64,000 bases of DNA, taken from the NCBI GenBank assembly GCA_017945845.1, contig CP072828.1, forward strand, positions 434,001 through 498,000, written 5' to 3'. The notes below the pieces were generated by a model, which was not told where the DNA came from, did no database searches, and saw only the letters and a program-made list of their open reading frames with translations. Of the stretch, positions 33,960 through 43,843 are shown piece by piece. The DNA is from Carnobacteriaceae bacterium zg-C25. GTDB taxonomy: Bacteria; Bacillota; Bacilli; Lactobacillales; Aerococcaceae. Numbering within the stretch: position 1 is the stretch's first letter; the number at the start of each line of letters is the position of its first letter. A program made the translations under genes and the position numbers.

Positions 33960-35783
33960 ATGAATTTAGAACAGATGAAAGAAAGACAATCGAAAATTCG
34001 AAACTTTTCGATTATTGCCCATATTGATCATGGGAAATCCACATTAGCAGATCGAATTTTGCAAGGAACGGGAACGGTAAGTGAACGTGAAATGGAAGAT
34101 CAATTGCTGGATTCAATGGATTTAGAACGTGAACGCGGTATTACCATTAAATTAAATGCCGTTGAATTAAACTATACCGCAAAAGATGGACAAGATTATA
34201 TTTTCCATTTAATTGATACACCGGGGCACGTCGATTTCACTTATGAAGTGTCACGCAGTTTAGCAGCGTGTGAAGGCGCCATTTTAGTTGTAGATGCGGC
34301 ACAAGGTATTGAAGCGCAAACGTTGGCAAACGTGTATTTAGCGTTGGATAACGACTTAGAAATTTTACCGGTTATCAATAAAATCGATTTACCGGCAGCT
34401 GATCCTGAACGTGTCCGTCACGAAGTGGAAGATGTGATTGGTATTGATGCTAGTGAGGCTGTGTTAGCGAGTGCTAAAGTCGGTATTGGAATTGATGAAT
34501 TATTAGAGCAAATCGTTCATAAAGTACCAGCACCACAAGGTGATTTGCAGGCACCTGTCCAAGCGCTAATTTTTGATTCTGCCTATGACAGTTATCGAGG
34601 CGTGGTGCTGAATGTACGTGTGGAAAATGGCATTATTCGCCCGGGCGACACCATTCAACTAATGAGTAACGGTAAAACATTTGAAGTTGTAGAAGTTGGA
34701 ATTTTCTCGCCTAAACCCATTAAACGTGATTTCTTAATGGTAGGTGATGTTGGTTACATAACAGCAAGTATTAAGACCATTCAAGATACACGTGTTGGTG
34801 ATACGGTAACGTTGGCGTCAAATCCAGCCAAAGAGGCATTACAAGGGTATCGTAAAATGAATCCAATGGTGTATTGCGGGTTATATCCAACCGATTCGTC
34901 TAAATATAACGATTTACGTGACGCACTAGAAAAATTACAATTAAATGACGCTGCTTTAGAGTTTGAAGCTGAAACGTCACAAGCGTTAGGATTTGGGTAT
35001 CGAACAGGATTTTTAGGTCTGTTGCATATGGATGTTATCCAAGAACGATTAGAGCGAGAATTTAATTTGGACTTGATTACAACGGCACCGTCGGTTATTT
35101 ATCACGTTAATAAAACAGACGGTACACAAGTGATTATTGACAACCCGGCACAAATGCCTGACCAAACAACCGTCGCGACAATTGAAGAACCGTATGTTAA
35201 AGCTAGCATTATGGTGCCAAACGATTTTGTTGGTGCCGTTATGGAAATTTGCCAACGAAAACGTGGAACGTTTTTAACAATGGATTACTTAGATGCCAAT
35301 CGTGTGAATGTTATTTATGAATTGCCGTTAGCTGAAATTGTGTATGACTTTTTTGATAGCTTAAAATCAAGTACAAAAGGGTACGCTTCATTAGATTACG
35401 ATATGATTGGATACCGTCAAAGTAATTTAGTGAAAATGGATATTTTATTGCACGGCGATGCCATTGATGCTTTTAGTACAATTGTTCATAAAGATTTTGC
35501 ACAACAACGTGGACGTGCATTGGTTGAAAAATTACGGACATTGATTCCACGCCAAATGTTTGAAGTGCCGGTGCAAGCCGTTGTTGGTAATAAAGTATTG
35601 GCACGTACAAATATTAAAGCGTATCGTAAAGATGTAACGGCTAAGTTATATGGTGGGGACGTATCACGTCGTAAAAAATTATTAGAAAAACAAAAAGAAG
35701 GAAAAAAACGCATGAAACAAGTTGGAACAGTAGAAATTCCACAAGAAGCATTCATGGCGGTTTTAAACCTCGGTGAAGAATAG
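33960..35783 (+). CDS. lepA: Elongation factor 4 (LepA)
   Basis: 607-residue translational GTPase. G domain motifs [10 protein letters not shown] (about residue 21), the ERERGITIK switch, DTPGHVDF and NKIDLPAA; then EF-G-like domains II, III and V, and the LepA-specific C-terminal domain ([20 protein letters not shown] and [20 protein letters not shown]). Binds the ribosome and is thought to aid initiation, 30S assembly or recovery from stalled states. Monocistronic with own promoter and terminator. Confidence 0.98.
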   Translation: MNLEQMKERQSKIRNFSIIAHIDHGKSTLADRILQGTGTVSEREMEDQLLDSMDLERERGITIKLNAVELNYTAKDGQDYIFHLIDTPGHVDFTYEVSRSLAACEGAILVVDAAQGIEAQTLANVYLALDNDLEILPVINKIDLPAADPERVRHEVEDVIGIDASEAVLASAKVGIGIDELLEQIVHKVPAPQGDLQAPVQALIFDSAYDSYRGVVLNVRVENGIIRPGDTIQLMSNGKTFEVVEVGIFSPKPIKRDFLMVGDVGYITASIKTIQDTRVGDTVTLASNPAKEALQGYRKMNPMVYCGLYPTDSSKYNDLRDALEKLQLNDAALEFEAETSQALGFGYRTGFLGLLHMDVIQERLEREFNLDLITTAPSVIYHVNKTDGTQVIIDNPAQMPDQTTVATIEEPYVKASIMVPNDFVGAVMEICQRKRGTFLTMDYLDANRVNVIYELPLAEIVYDFFDSLKSSTKGYASLDYDMIGYRQSNLVKMDILLHGDAIDAFSTIVHKDFAQQRGRALVEKLRTLIPRQMFEVPVQAVVGNKVLARTNIKAYRKDVTAKLYGGDVSRRKKLLEKQKEGKKRMKQVGTVEIPQEAFMAVLNLGEE

Positions 35784-35804
35784 TCGGACGTATTGTATCT
35801 TGTA

Positions 35805-35840
35805 GACTGTTGACAGTAAAAGGGTCAACAGTCTTTTTTT
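35805..35840 (+). terminator. Terminator of lepA
   Basis: Perfect 10-bp stem GACTGTTGAC (35805-35814) with GTCAACAGTC (35824-35833), then seven T. Confidence 0.92.
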
Positions 35841-36065
35841 GTGGTATCGGTTTATAATTGATGGCACTTGCTATTTGCGTGTTAAATGGTATGACCTATT
35901 GTGATAAATGGAAAATGTGACTTTTCAAAATCATTAGCATCTATGACTAAATAAAAAAATAATGTTAAATTGATTTTTGTTGCATTCGTTTTCAAAAAAA
36001 CAATCGTTTAATGTTTGTAACGGCTATATTTCGTTTGCGTAACCAATCCCATGTTTTAAAGGTTT
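35841..36065. other. Non-coding gap between lepA and priA
   Basis: About 225 AT-rich bases with stop codons in all frames. No small RNA, repeat or gene remnant was recognised. gmk and rpoZ, which often precede priA in Firmicutes, are absent. Confidence 0.5.
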
Positions 36066-36066
36066 T

Positions 36067-36076
36067 ATGGTATAAT
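36067..36076 (+). promoter_or_regulatory. Extended -10 promoter of priA
   Basis: ATGGTATAAT: a perfect TATAAT (36071-36076) with the TG extension directly upstream; no clear -35 box. It lies about 47 bases before the priA ATG. Confidence 0.6.
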
Positions 36077-36123
36077 ATAAGGAAAAAGTTTCTGTTTAAA
36101 AAGAAATCGAAAAGGAGGAAACC

Positions 36124-38496
36124 ATGTTAACGATTGCTAAAGTTATTGTTGATGTACCGAGTCATCAAACGAATCAAACGTATGATTATTTGATTCCGGA
36201 TGCGTTACGTGAAGATGTTGGCATTGGTTTTCGTGTACGTGTACCTTTTGGATCACGTATTGTACAAGGATACGTGGTTGATGTCATTTTAGAACAATCC
36301 AGTGAATATGATTTAAAACCAATTCATTCATTATTGGACGATTATCCAGTGCTTACCAGTGAGTTAGTGTCGCTAGGTCAACAGTTGGCAAAACAAACGT
36401 TTGCCTTTGCCATTAATTGTTATCATGTCATGTTACCCGCCTTATTAAAAGTAGATTATGATAAAACGTTGACGTGGATTGGAAATGAAGCGGATAAACC
36501 AGATTGGTTTGTTAAAGAGAGTTTATCTTGGGATGAAATTGTCGATGTTGAACGCATTCGCTTTGTTTTAAAAGCCATTCAATCACAACAAATACGTGTT
36601 GATTACGTTGTTAAAGATAAAGCGAATCATAAAATGCGTAAATTAGTGCATTTAGTCCACACGCAAGATGTTGTTATTCGTAAAGGATCACCAAAATTAA
36701 GTTTATTACATGAATTGTTATTAAAACAAACACCACTTGATATGAAAGAATTAAATGAAAATGGTGTTAGTTTAGCAACGGTTAAATCAGCAGTGAAACA
36801 AGGGTGGGCAACAATTGAATCTGTTGTCGATTATCGTAATCCATTCAATGAAAAGCAGTTTGCATTAAATGTGGCAAAAGTGCTAAATCAGGAGCAGCAA
36901 AATGCCTTTTTAACGATTAAACAATCTATATTACAACACCAACACCACACGTATTTATTACAAGGTGTGACGGGAAGTGGTAAAACGGAAGTGTATATGC
37001 ACTTGATTCAAGAGGTTATTCAAAAAGGGAAAAGTGCGCTCATGTTAGTGCCGGAAATTGCTTTGACGCCGCAAATGGTCAATCAATTTAAAGGACGATT
37101 TGGCAATCGCGTTGCCGTCTTGCATTCGGGATTGTCGAAAGGTGAAAAGTTTGATGAATGGACAAAAATTCGAAAAAAAGAAGCGTCAATTGTTGTTGGC
37201 GCACGTTCATCAATTTATGCGCCAATAGATAATTTAGGGATTATTATTATTGACGAAGAACACGAAACCACTTACAAGCAAATGGATACGGTGCGTTATC
37301 ACGCTAGAGATGTTGCCATTATGCGTGGTCAGTATCATCATTGTCCTGTTGTTTTAGGTAGTGCGACACCGTCGTTGGAAAGTCGTGCAAGAGCACAAAA
37401 AGGTGTGTATACACATATTTTATTAAATCAACGGGCAAATCAAAAAGCATTGCCAACAGTTCAAGTTGTCGATATGACTAAAGAAAAAAAGAGTGGTAAT
37501 TTTGATGTGTTTTCACAGTCGTTAAAAGAGGCGATTCAAACACGATTAGATCAAAAAGAGCAAGTGGTGCTTTTGTTGAATAGACGTGGGTATTCATCGT
37601 TTGTAATGTGTCGAGATTGTGGGTATGTACTGCCTTGTCCGAATTGTGATATTTCGATGACGTTACATATGGACACAAAAACAATGAAATGTCATTATTG
37701 CGATCATCAAGAAAAAATTCCACACATTTGCCCAAGTTGCCAAAGTAAAAATATTCGCTATTACGGGTTAGGGACACAAAAAGTTGAAGAAGAATTGAAT
37801 CAATTATTCCCCGATGCACGTGTTGTGCGCATGGACGTTGACACGACACGTAAAAAAGGGCAACACGAAAAGTTGTTAGACACTTTTGGTAGTGGGAAGG
37901 CGGATATTTTATTAGGGACGCAGATGATTGCTAAAGGATTGGATTTTCCAAATATTACGTTGGTGGGTGTTATCAATGCAGATACCTCACTCAATTTGCC
38001 GGATTTTCGCTCCAGTGAGAAAACATTTCAATTGCTGACACAAGTTGCTGGTCGTTCTGGACGTGGTGAAAAGGCAGGAGAAGTGATTATCCAAACGTAC
38101 AATCCAGAGCATTACGCCATTACATTGTCACAACAACACAATTACGAAATGTTTTATCGTCAAGAAATGAAAATGCGACACCTTGGAAAGTATGCGCCAT
38201 TTTTCTTTTCCACACGATTAAGTATTTCACATCATAGTGAAGCAACCGCCTTAAAAACGGCACTTGAATTGAAAAAGATTATTGAGCAGTATCGTAGTGA
38301 TGATTTAATTGTTGTAGGGCCATCAACACACGCCATTGCACGTATTAATAATCATTATTATTTCCAAATCTTACTGAAATACAAAAATAAAGCGGGTGTA
38401 GAACCTTTACAAGAAGCCGTTTTGGCATTTACACAAGAAAAAAGCAAGCAAAAAATATACGTATCAATTGATGTTGAGCCGTTATCGTTTATTTAA
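36124..38496 (+). CDS. priA: Primosomal protein N' (PriA helicase)
   Basis: 790-residue replication restart helicase. N-terminal DNA-binding domain (about 1-100), helicase core with Walker A GVTGSGKTEVY (about residue 283), DEEH box in IIDEEHETTYK, and the zinc-binding insert with cysteine pairs CRDCGYVLPCPNC and CHYCDH, CPSC (about 497-545). C-terminal helicase motifs VAGRSGRGEKAG are present. AAGGAGG precedes the ATG. First gene of priA-fmt-rsmB-stp-prkC. Confidence 0.98.
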   Translation: MLTIAKVIVDVPSHQTNQTYDYLIPDALREDVGIGFRVRVPFGSRIVQGYVVDVILEQSSEYDLKPIHSLLDDYPVLTSELVSLGQQLAKQTFAFAINCYHVMLPALLKVDYDKTLTWIGNEADKPDWFVKESLSWDEIVDVERIRFVLKAIQSQQIRVDYVVKDKANHKMRKLVHLVHTQDVVIRKGSPKLSLLHELLLKQTPLDMKELNENGVSLATVKSAVKQGWATIESVVDYRNPFNEKQFALNVAKVLNQEQQNAFLTIKQSILQHQHHTYLLQGVTGSGKTEVYMHLIQEVIQKGKSALMLVPEIALTPQMVNQFKGRFGNRVAVLHSGLSKGEKFDEWTKIRKKEASIVVGARSSIYAPIDNLGIIIIDEEHETTYKQMDTVRYHARDVAIMRGQYHHCPVVLGSATPSLESRARAQKGVYTHILLNQRANQKALPTVQVVDMTKEKKSGNFDVFSQSLKEAIQTRLDQKEQVVLLLNRRGYSSFVMCRDCGYVLPCPNCDISMTLHMDTKTMKCHYCDHQEKIPHICPSCQSKNIRYYGLGTQKVEEELNQLFPDARVVRMDVDTTRKKGQHEKLLDTFGSGKADILLGTQMIAKGLDFPNITLVGVINADTSLNLPDFRSSEKTFQLLTQVAGRSGRGEKAGEVIIQTYNPEHYAITLSQQHNYEMFYRQEMKMRHLGKYAPFFFSTRLSISHHSEATALKTALELKKIIEQYRSDDLIVVGPSTHAIARINNHYYFQILLKYKNKAGVEPLQEAVLAFTQEKSKQKIYVSIDVEPLSFI

Positions 38497-38506
38497 AGGA
38501 GAGCAG

Positions 38507-39445
38507 ATGACAAAGAAAATTTTATTTATGGGAACACCTCAATTTTCCGTACCAATTTTACAAGCACTCATTGATAGCGCATATGAAGTCGTTGGTGTGG
38601 TCACACAACCCGATCGACCAGTTGGTCGGAAAAAAGTGTTAACACCATCTCCAGTTAAGCAGTTGGCTGTAAATTATAATATTCCAGTATACCAGCCGGA
38701 AAAATTAGTGGCGTCAGAGGAGTTGGACACATTGTTAAATATGCCGTTAGATCTTATTGTGACTGCAGCGTATGGGCAATTTTTACCAGATAGTTTATTA
38801 CATCATCCAAAATATCGCTCCATTAATGTACATGCCTCGTTATTACCAAAATATCGCGGTGGCGCACCCATTCAATTTGCCTTAATGAATGGCGACCATG
38901 AAACAGGTGTATCGATTATGTATATGGAGAAAAAAATGGATGCGGGCGATGTATTATCTCAAGTTGCTATTCCAATTGAAGAAAGTGATAACGTGTCAAC
39001 GCTATTTGATAAATTAAGTTTAGTCGGACGTGATGCATTAATTGATGTGTTGCCAAATTTATTTAGTGGTAATATTCGCGCCGTGCCACAAAATGAAGAG
39101 CTCGTCACGTTTTCACCGGCATTAAGTCGTGAACAAGAAAAGCTAGATTTTTCAAAAGATGCACGCACTGTGCATAACCATATTCGTGCTATGAATGAGT
39201 GGCCTGGAGCGTACACGATATTAAAAGGAGAGCGCTTTAAAATTTGGGAAAGTCGTATTGCTCCAAATAGAAAAGGAAATATTGGAGAACTCGTTGTTTC
39301 TAAAGAATCAATGAGTGTGTGCTGTGGGAATGATACAAGTTTAGAGTTGTGCGTTGTTCAACCAGCGGGAAAAGGGAAAATGTCTATTGCAGACTTTAGA
39401 CGTGGTGTTGGTGCATCACTACAAACAGGTGATCAATTTGAATAA
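38507..39445 (+). CDS. fmt: Methionyl-tRNA formyltransferase
   Basis: 312-residue enzyme formylating Met-tRNAi with 10-formyl-THF. Motifs: ILFMGTPQFSVPIL at the N-terminus, NVHASLLPKYRGGAPI (Asn/His catalytic region, about residue 107) and the C-terminal domain with RAMNEWPGAYT. The ATG at 38507 has AAAGGAGAG; an earlier in-frame ATG lies within priA and is less likely. Coupled to rsmB by overlap. Confidence 0.97.
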   Translation: MTKKILFMGTPQFSVPILQALIDSAYEVVGVVTQPDRPVGRKKVLTPSPVKQLAVNYNIPVYQPEKLVASEELDTLLNMPLDLIVTAAYGQFLPDSLLHHPKYRSINVHASLLPKYRGGAPIQFALMNGDHETGVSIMYMEKKMDAGDVLSQVAIPIEESDNVSTLFDKLSLVGRDALIDVLPNLFSGNIRAVPQNEELVTFSPALSREQEKLDFSKDARTVHNHIRAMNEWPGAYTILKGERFKIWESRIAPNRKGNIGELVVSKESMSVCCGNDTSLELCVVQPAGKGKMSIADFRRGVGASLQTGDQFE

Positions 39446-40793
39446 AAGTAAATACAGTAGTAAAGCACAAAAAAAGAAAAGCGTTCGTTATTTAGCCATG
39501 CAAATTTTAAATGCGGTCGAACAAGATGGTGCATATGTGAATTTAAAATTATCACAAGTGCTTAATGATGTTTCCCTTAGCAGTGAAGATAGTGCCTTAT
39601 TAACTGAAATTGTGTACGGTGTGACACAACGACGTTTGACACTAGATGCCATTATTGATCCATATGTTAAAACGCGTATCCCATTGTGGTTAAGAAATGT
39701 ATTGCGCATTTCAGCGTTTCAAATTATATTTTTAGATCGTATTCCAGATTACGCAGTATTGTCACAAGCAAGTGAAATTGTCAGAATGAAAGCAGGTGCA
39801 CAATTAGTGAATTTTGCACGCGGTGTTATTCATGAATTAGTACGCAATGGTCAAACCGACTATGACAATATCATGATGTTGGACGATACACTAGATCATT
39901 TAGCCATAAAATATAGTGCACCAAGTTGGTTGATTCAGTATTTTATTAAACATCGTGGAAAAAGTGAAGCGATTGCGCTTTTTGAAAGTTTATTGTGGAA
40001 ACCGTATATTGCGGTACGCACAAATGGCAAACCAGAAATTTTACAACAACTGCGTGATACGTTTAAAACACAAGAAAGTCCACTAGTGTCTTCTTTTGGG
40101 ATACGTGTTGTTTCTGGACAAGTTGCTCAATCGCCATTATTTTCTAACGGTGATGTGACGATTCAAGATGAAACGTCAATGCTAGTCGCTCTAGCGGGAA
40201 ATGTGAACGGTGATGATAATGTTTTGGATGCGTGTGCTGCACCCGGTGGCAAAACAACGCACATGGCGCAATTTTTAACAACGGGACAAGTTACCGCTTT
40301 AGATGTACATGAACACAAACTTGATTTAATTCGTGAAAATGCCACACGTTTAAACGTGCAAGATAAAATCACACCGATATTATTGGATGCACGATCTGTT
40401 CATGAAAACTTTAAACGTGAATCATTTGATAAAATATTTGTTGATGCACCATGTTCTGGATTAGGGTTAATGCGTCGTAAACCGGATATTAAATACACTA
40501 AATTATTAGATGGTGTACACGACCTTTCTAAAATACAGTGGGACATTTTAAATAGTGTTGAACCAACGTTAAAAACGGGGGGGCGTTTAATTTATAGTAC
40601 GTGTACCTTAACTAAGACGGAAAATCAAGATATGATAAGACGTTTTTTACAGGAGCATCAAAATTATAAAGTTGTACCATTAAACGTGTTAGATTTGCCA
40701 GAAAAATGTTATACTCAAGAAGGGTATATTGAAATTTTCCCACACGCATTTCATACGGATGGATTTTTCATTGCCGTATTAGAAAAACAATAA
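39438..40793 (+). CDS. rsmB: 16S rRNA m5C967 methyltransferase RsmB
   Basis: 451-residue Sun-family methyltransferase: NusB-like N-terminal domain (about 18-150, VRYLAMQILNAVEQDGAYVN) and SAM-dependent C-terminal domain with DACAAPGGKTTHMAQ (SAM motif), DAPCSGLGLMRRKPD (catalytic Cys region) and YSTCTL. I choose TTG at 39438: it has AGGTGA five bases upstream, overlaps the fmt stop by eight bases and gives the family length. The first ATG in frame near the domain is too far in, and an earlier one lies deep within fmt. Confidence 0.95.
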   Translation: MNKSKYSSKAQKKKSVRYLAMQILNAVEQDGAYVNLKLSQVLNDVSLSSEDSALLTEIVYGVTQRRLTLDAIIDPYVKTRIPLWLRNVLRISAFQIIFLDRIPDYAVLSQASEIVRMKAGAQLVNFARGVIHELVRNGQTDYDNIMMLDDTLDHLAIKYSAPSWLIQYFIKHRGKSEAIALFESLLWKPYIAVRTNGKPEILQQLRDTFKTQESPLVSSFGIRVVSGQVAQSPLFSNGDVTIQDETSMLVALAGNVNGDDNVLDACAAPGGKTTHMAQFLTTGQVTALDVHEHKLDLIRENATRLNVQDKITPILLDARSVHENFKRESFDKIFVDAPCSGLGLMRRKPDIKYTKLLDGVHDLSKIQWDILNSVEPTLKTGGRLIYSTCTLTKTENQDMIRRFLQEHQNYKVVPLNVLDLPEKCYTQEGYIEIFPHAFHTDGFFIAVLEKQ

Positions 40794-40809
40794 AATAAGG
40801 AGGGTGTTC

Positions 40810-41553
40810 ATGAAAATAATAATGAAAACAGACATTGGTAAACGTCGTGTCAATAATGAAGATGCGATTCAAACCGCGTTTAATCAGCATGATCAGCCTT
40901 TGTTTATTTTATGTGATGGGGTAGGCGGTCAGCAATTCGGAGAAGTTGCTTCGGGGATGTGTGTTAATTATTTAACAACACAATGGCAACAAACAGAACG
41001 CATGACAGCACAAGAATTGAAACAGTGGTTCGAGTATCATGTGAATTACATTAATTCGGATATTCATCGAAAAGGGCAATCATTTTCAGATTTAAAAGGG
41101 ATGTCAACAACTTTAGTTTGTGCAAGTATTGACGATAATCAACTTGTTGTTTCGCATGTTGGTGATAGTCGATTGTATATTTATCGTTATCCTTATTTGC
41201 AACAAATTACAAAAGACCATTCACTTGTTAATTTCTTAGTGGATAAAGGTGAAATTACACCACAAGAAGCACTGGTACACCCAATGCGTCATGTGATTAC
41301 ACGTTCCGTTGGGAATGAATCGTATGTTGATATTGATTTTACACAAGTGACACTTAAAGTGCATGACATTATTTTGTTGTGTTCGGACGGTCTAAGTGAT
41401 ATGGTTTCTGAAGAAGATATCATTAAAATTTTAAATCAGGGCATGACACCGTATGAACAAATCAATAATTTAATTAAGTGTGCTAATGTAAACGGTGGTC
41501 GAGATAATATTAGTGTGATTTTAGCGTATGTTGAGCAAAAAGGAGGCGAGTAG
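40810..41553 (+). CDS. stp: PP2C-type protein phosphatase (Stp/PrpC)
   Basis: 247-residue Mn/Mg-dependent Ser/Thr phosphatase that reverses PASTA-kinase phosphorylation. Metal motifs: RRVNNEDA, LCDGVGGQQFGE, SHVGDSRLYIYR, CSDGLSDM and GGRDNISVI. GGAGG precedes the ATG at 40810; a GTG six bases earlier lies within the ribosome site. The stop is directly followed by the kinase ATG. Confidence 0.97.
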   Translation: MKIIMKTDIGKRRVNNEDAIQTAFNQHDQPLFILCDGVGGQQFGEVASGMCVNYLTTQWQQTERMTAQELKQWFEYHVNYINSDIHRKGQSFSDLKGMSTTLVCASIDDNQLVVSHVGDSRLYIYRYPYLQQITKDHSLVNFLVDKGEITPQEALVHPMRHVITRSVGNESYVDIDFTQVTLKVHDIILLCSDGLSDMVSEEDIIKILNQGMTPYEQINNLIKCANVNGGRDNISVILAYVEQKGGE

Positions 41554-43575
41554 ATGCTGACAATAGGATATATATTAAATGGTCGCTATAAATTGAAAAG
41601 TTTAATTGGCAGTGGCGGGACAGCGCATGTTTATTTGGCGGAAGATCTATTTTTGAAGCGAGACGTCTCTGTTAAAGTGTTGCGCTATGATTTTGCTGAT
41701 GACGAACGTGCTTTAAAACGGTTCCATCGAGAAGCGCGTGCGATTAGTGAAGTGAATCATGAACATATTGTGCAATTGTTTGATGTAGATAGTGAAGGCC
41801 CATATCATTATATTGTCATGGAATATGTCGATGGTATGGACTTGAAAAAATATTTACGTTTAAACTATCCACTATCCTTGTTGCAAGTGATTGAAATGAT
41901 GAAACAAATTGTACAGGCGGTAAGTTATGCCCATCGTCGTGGCTTGATTCATCGTGATTTAAAACCACAAAATATTTTAATTGATCGTTCAGGTGATTTA
42001 AAAATTACCGATTTTGGTATTGCAACGGGATTAAATGAAGCGAGTATGACGCAAACGAATACGTTGGTTGGGTCAATTCATTATTTATCACCCGAGCAAA
42101 CACGAGGACACAGTGCAACCAATCAATCGGATATTTATGCATTGGGTATTATTTTTTATGAGCTAATTATGGGAAATGTACCGTTTACGGGAGATTCGGC
42201 AGTATCGATTGCAATGAAACATTTCCAAGAAGCTCTTCCGAGTGTGAAAAAATATGCGAAACAAGATATTCCGCAAAGTGTTGAAAATATTATTTTAAAA
42301 GCGTGTGCGAAGCAACCGGATAACCGCTATTCGTCTGCTCAAGAGATGTTTGTTGCACTAGAACGGTGTATGGATGCTAAAGTAATGAACGAGCCAAAAT
42401 ATAATGAACCAACACCGTTGGATATGACAAAAGAAATGGTTCGACCAATTCAACAAGCCAATTCAACGGCGGCTACACCGACACCACCAACAGAAACAAG
42501 AAAGAAAAAGAAATGGTTAAGGATTTGGTTAGGCGCTTTAGGACTATTGCTAGTTGGCTCAATTGTTGCAGCGTTTTTCATTTTATTGCATAAAGATGAG
42601 GTGAGTATTCCCGATTTATCCAACCAACCACAAGCGCAAGCGACTAAGACGTTGAGTGAATTAGGGTTGAACATTTCACAAGTGGAGTATCAAGAACACG
42701 ATACGATTAAAAAGGATAGTGTTATTTCGACTAGTCCATCTGCTGCACAAAAAGTAGCGCAAGGAACAGCCGTTAAATTGGTCGTTAGCTCGGGGAAAAC
42801 TGCAAAAACGATGAAAAATTACGTTTCAAAAACGTATACACAAGCGTATGACGAATTGATTGCGGATGGGTTCATTGTGGAACGTGTCGAAGAAATGAGT
42901 TTAACGATTCCACAAGGGTCGGTTGTTTCACAAAGCATTCCAAGTGGTACAAAAATTACGACAGAAAATACGGTTGTACGATTGACGGTAAGTACCGGGG
43001 CAACATCGGTTTCGGATTATCGTGGTCAACCATATGAAAAAGTGGTGAGCCAATTAAAAGAAATTGGATTTTCAATTGTTGTGACAGAATCGATCAATTA
43101 TAGTGTGAGTGCTGGAGAAATCATTTCACAAAGTGTAGCACCCGGATCAAAAGTAGATCCAAAAACAACAACCATTGAATTAGTTGTAGCCAAACAAATT
43201 GATTTTGTAAATCAACCATTAAGTGCGGTGCAATCTCAATTGGCGGGTGTCAATATACCGGTTGAAATTAAAGAAGAAGCTAGTCAAACACATGAAAAAA
43301 ATGTAGTAATGAAGCAAGAAATTGTCCGTAATGGCAATGCCGTTACCTTAAAATTAACAGTGAGTACAGGACCACAATTAACAATGCCAAATTTAGTTGG
43401 ATCGACACGTACTTTTGCACAATCCCATTTACAAAATTTAGGTGTAAAAGTAAGTTACGTCACAAAAACATCGACAACGTATCCAGTTGGTACAGTTATT
43501 GATCAATCTGTACGTGCTGGTGAGGTTCTACAAAAAGGTCAAATAGTGACGATTACTGTTTCAACGGGACAATAA
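41554..43575 (+). CDS. prkC: PASTA-domain Ser/Thr kinase (PrkC/StkP-like)
   Basis: 673-residue membrane kinase controlling cell wall and division. Kinase domain about 12-270: GSGGTAHVYLAED, VKVLR Lys, HRDLKPQNIL catalytic loop, TDFGIA. One membrane segment (about 322-348), then five PASTA units (about 349-414, 415-480, 481-546, 547-604, 605-673). The fourth, beginning after VVAKQ, is short and lacks the usual proline motif. AAGGAGG lies within the end of stp. In many relatives rsgA-rpe-thiN follow; here they lie 20 kb upstream and a terminator closes the operon. Confidence 0.97.
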   Translation: MLTIGYILNGRYKLKSLIGSGGTAHVYLAEDLFLKRDVSVKVLRYDFADDERALKRFHREARAISEVNHEHIVQLFDVDSEGPYHYIVMEYVDGMDLKKYLRLNYPLSLLQVIEMMKQIVQAVSYAHRRGLIHRDLKPQNILIDRSGDLKITDFGIATGLNEASMTQTNTLVGSIHYLSPEQTRGHSATNQSDIYALGIIFYELIMGNVPFTGDSAVSIAMKHFQEALPSVKKYAKQDIPQSVENIILKACAKQPDNRYSSAQEMFVALERCMDAKVMNEPKYNEPTPLDMTKEMVRPIQQANSTAATPTPPTETRKKKKWLRIWLGALGLLLVGSIVAAFFILLHKDEVSIPDLSNQPQAQATKTLSELGLNISQVEYQEHDTIKKDSVISTSPSAAQKVAQGTAVKLVVSSGKTAKTMKNYVSKTYTQAYDELIADGFIVERVEEMSLTIPQGSVVSQSIPSGTKITTENTVVRLTVSTGATSVSDYRGQPYEKVVSQLKEIGFSIVVTESINYSVSAGEIISQSVAPGSKVDPKTTTIELVVAKQIDFVNQPLSAVQSQLAGVNIPVEIKEEASQTHEKNVVMKQEIVRNGNAVTLKLTVSTGPQLTMPNLVGSTRTFAQSHLQNLGVKVSYVTKTSTTYPVGTVIDQSVRAGEVLQKGQIVTITVSTGQ

Positions 43576-43588
43576 AAGTATATAAACG

Positions 43589-43618
43589 AAAAGAGCAAGG
43601 CGTTGGCTTTGCTCTTTT
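43589..43618 (+). terminator. Terminator of the priA-prkC operon
   Basis: 13-pair stem AAAAGAGCAAGGC (43589-43601) with GCTTTGCTCTTTT (43606-43618), one G-U pair, loop GTTG; T-tail is within the stem end. Confidence 0.88.
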
Positions 43619-43786
43619 GGCGTATGATTTGGCTCATTATAGCGGTTTTAAATTGTTCTATGCAGTATCTTATGCCACCAACTTTAAAAATGATACAACG
43701 TCAATTTTAATTTAACACGTTTTAATCGATGCGTGAAACGGCATAGGCATAAATGATGCGTCGTTTTAAAAGGTAAGGTGAAATTT

Positions 43787-43815
43787 TTGACCGAATAAAG
43801 AAAGTATACTATAAT
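43787..43815 (+). promoter_or_regulatory. Promoter of pepF
   Basis: TTGACC (43787-43792) and perfect TATAAT (43810-43815), spacing 17, 28 bases before the ATG. The 170 bases upstream of it, back to the prkC terminator, hold no gene. Confidence 0.75.
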
Positions 43816-43843
43816 CTAATCATTAAATGTTAAGGAGTTTACT

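Noticed and set aside
43619-43786. Possible small RNA between prkC and pepF
   Set aside because: No promoter-terminator pair or conserved structure seen; the region fits a plain upstream gap.
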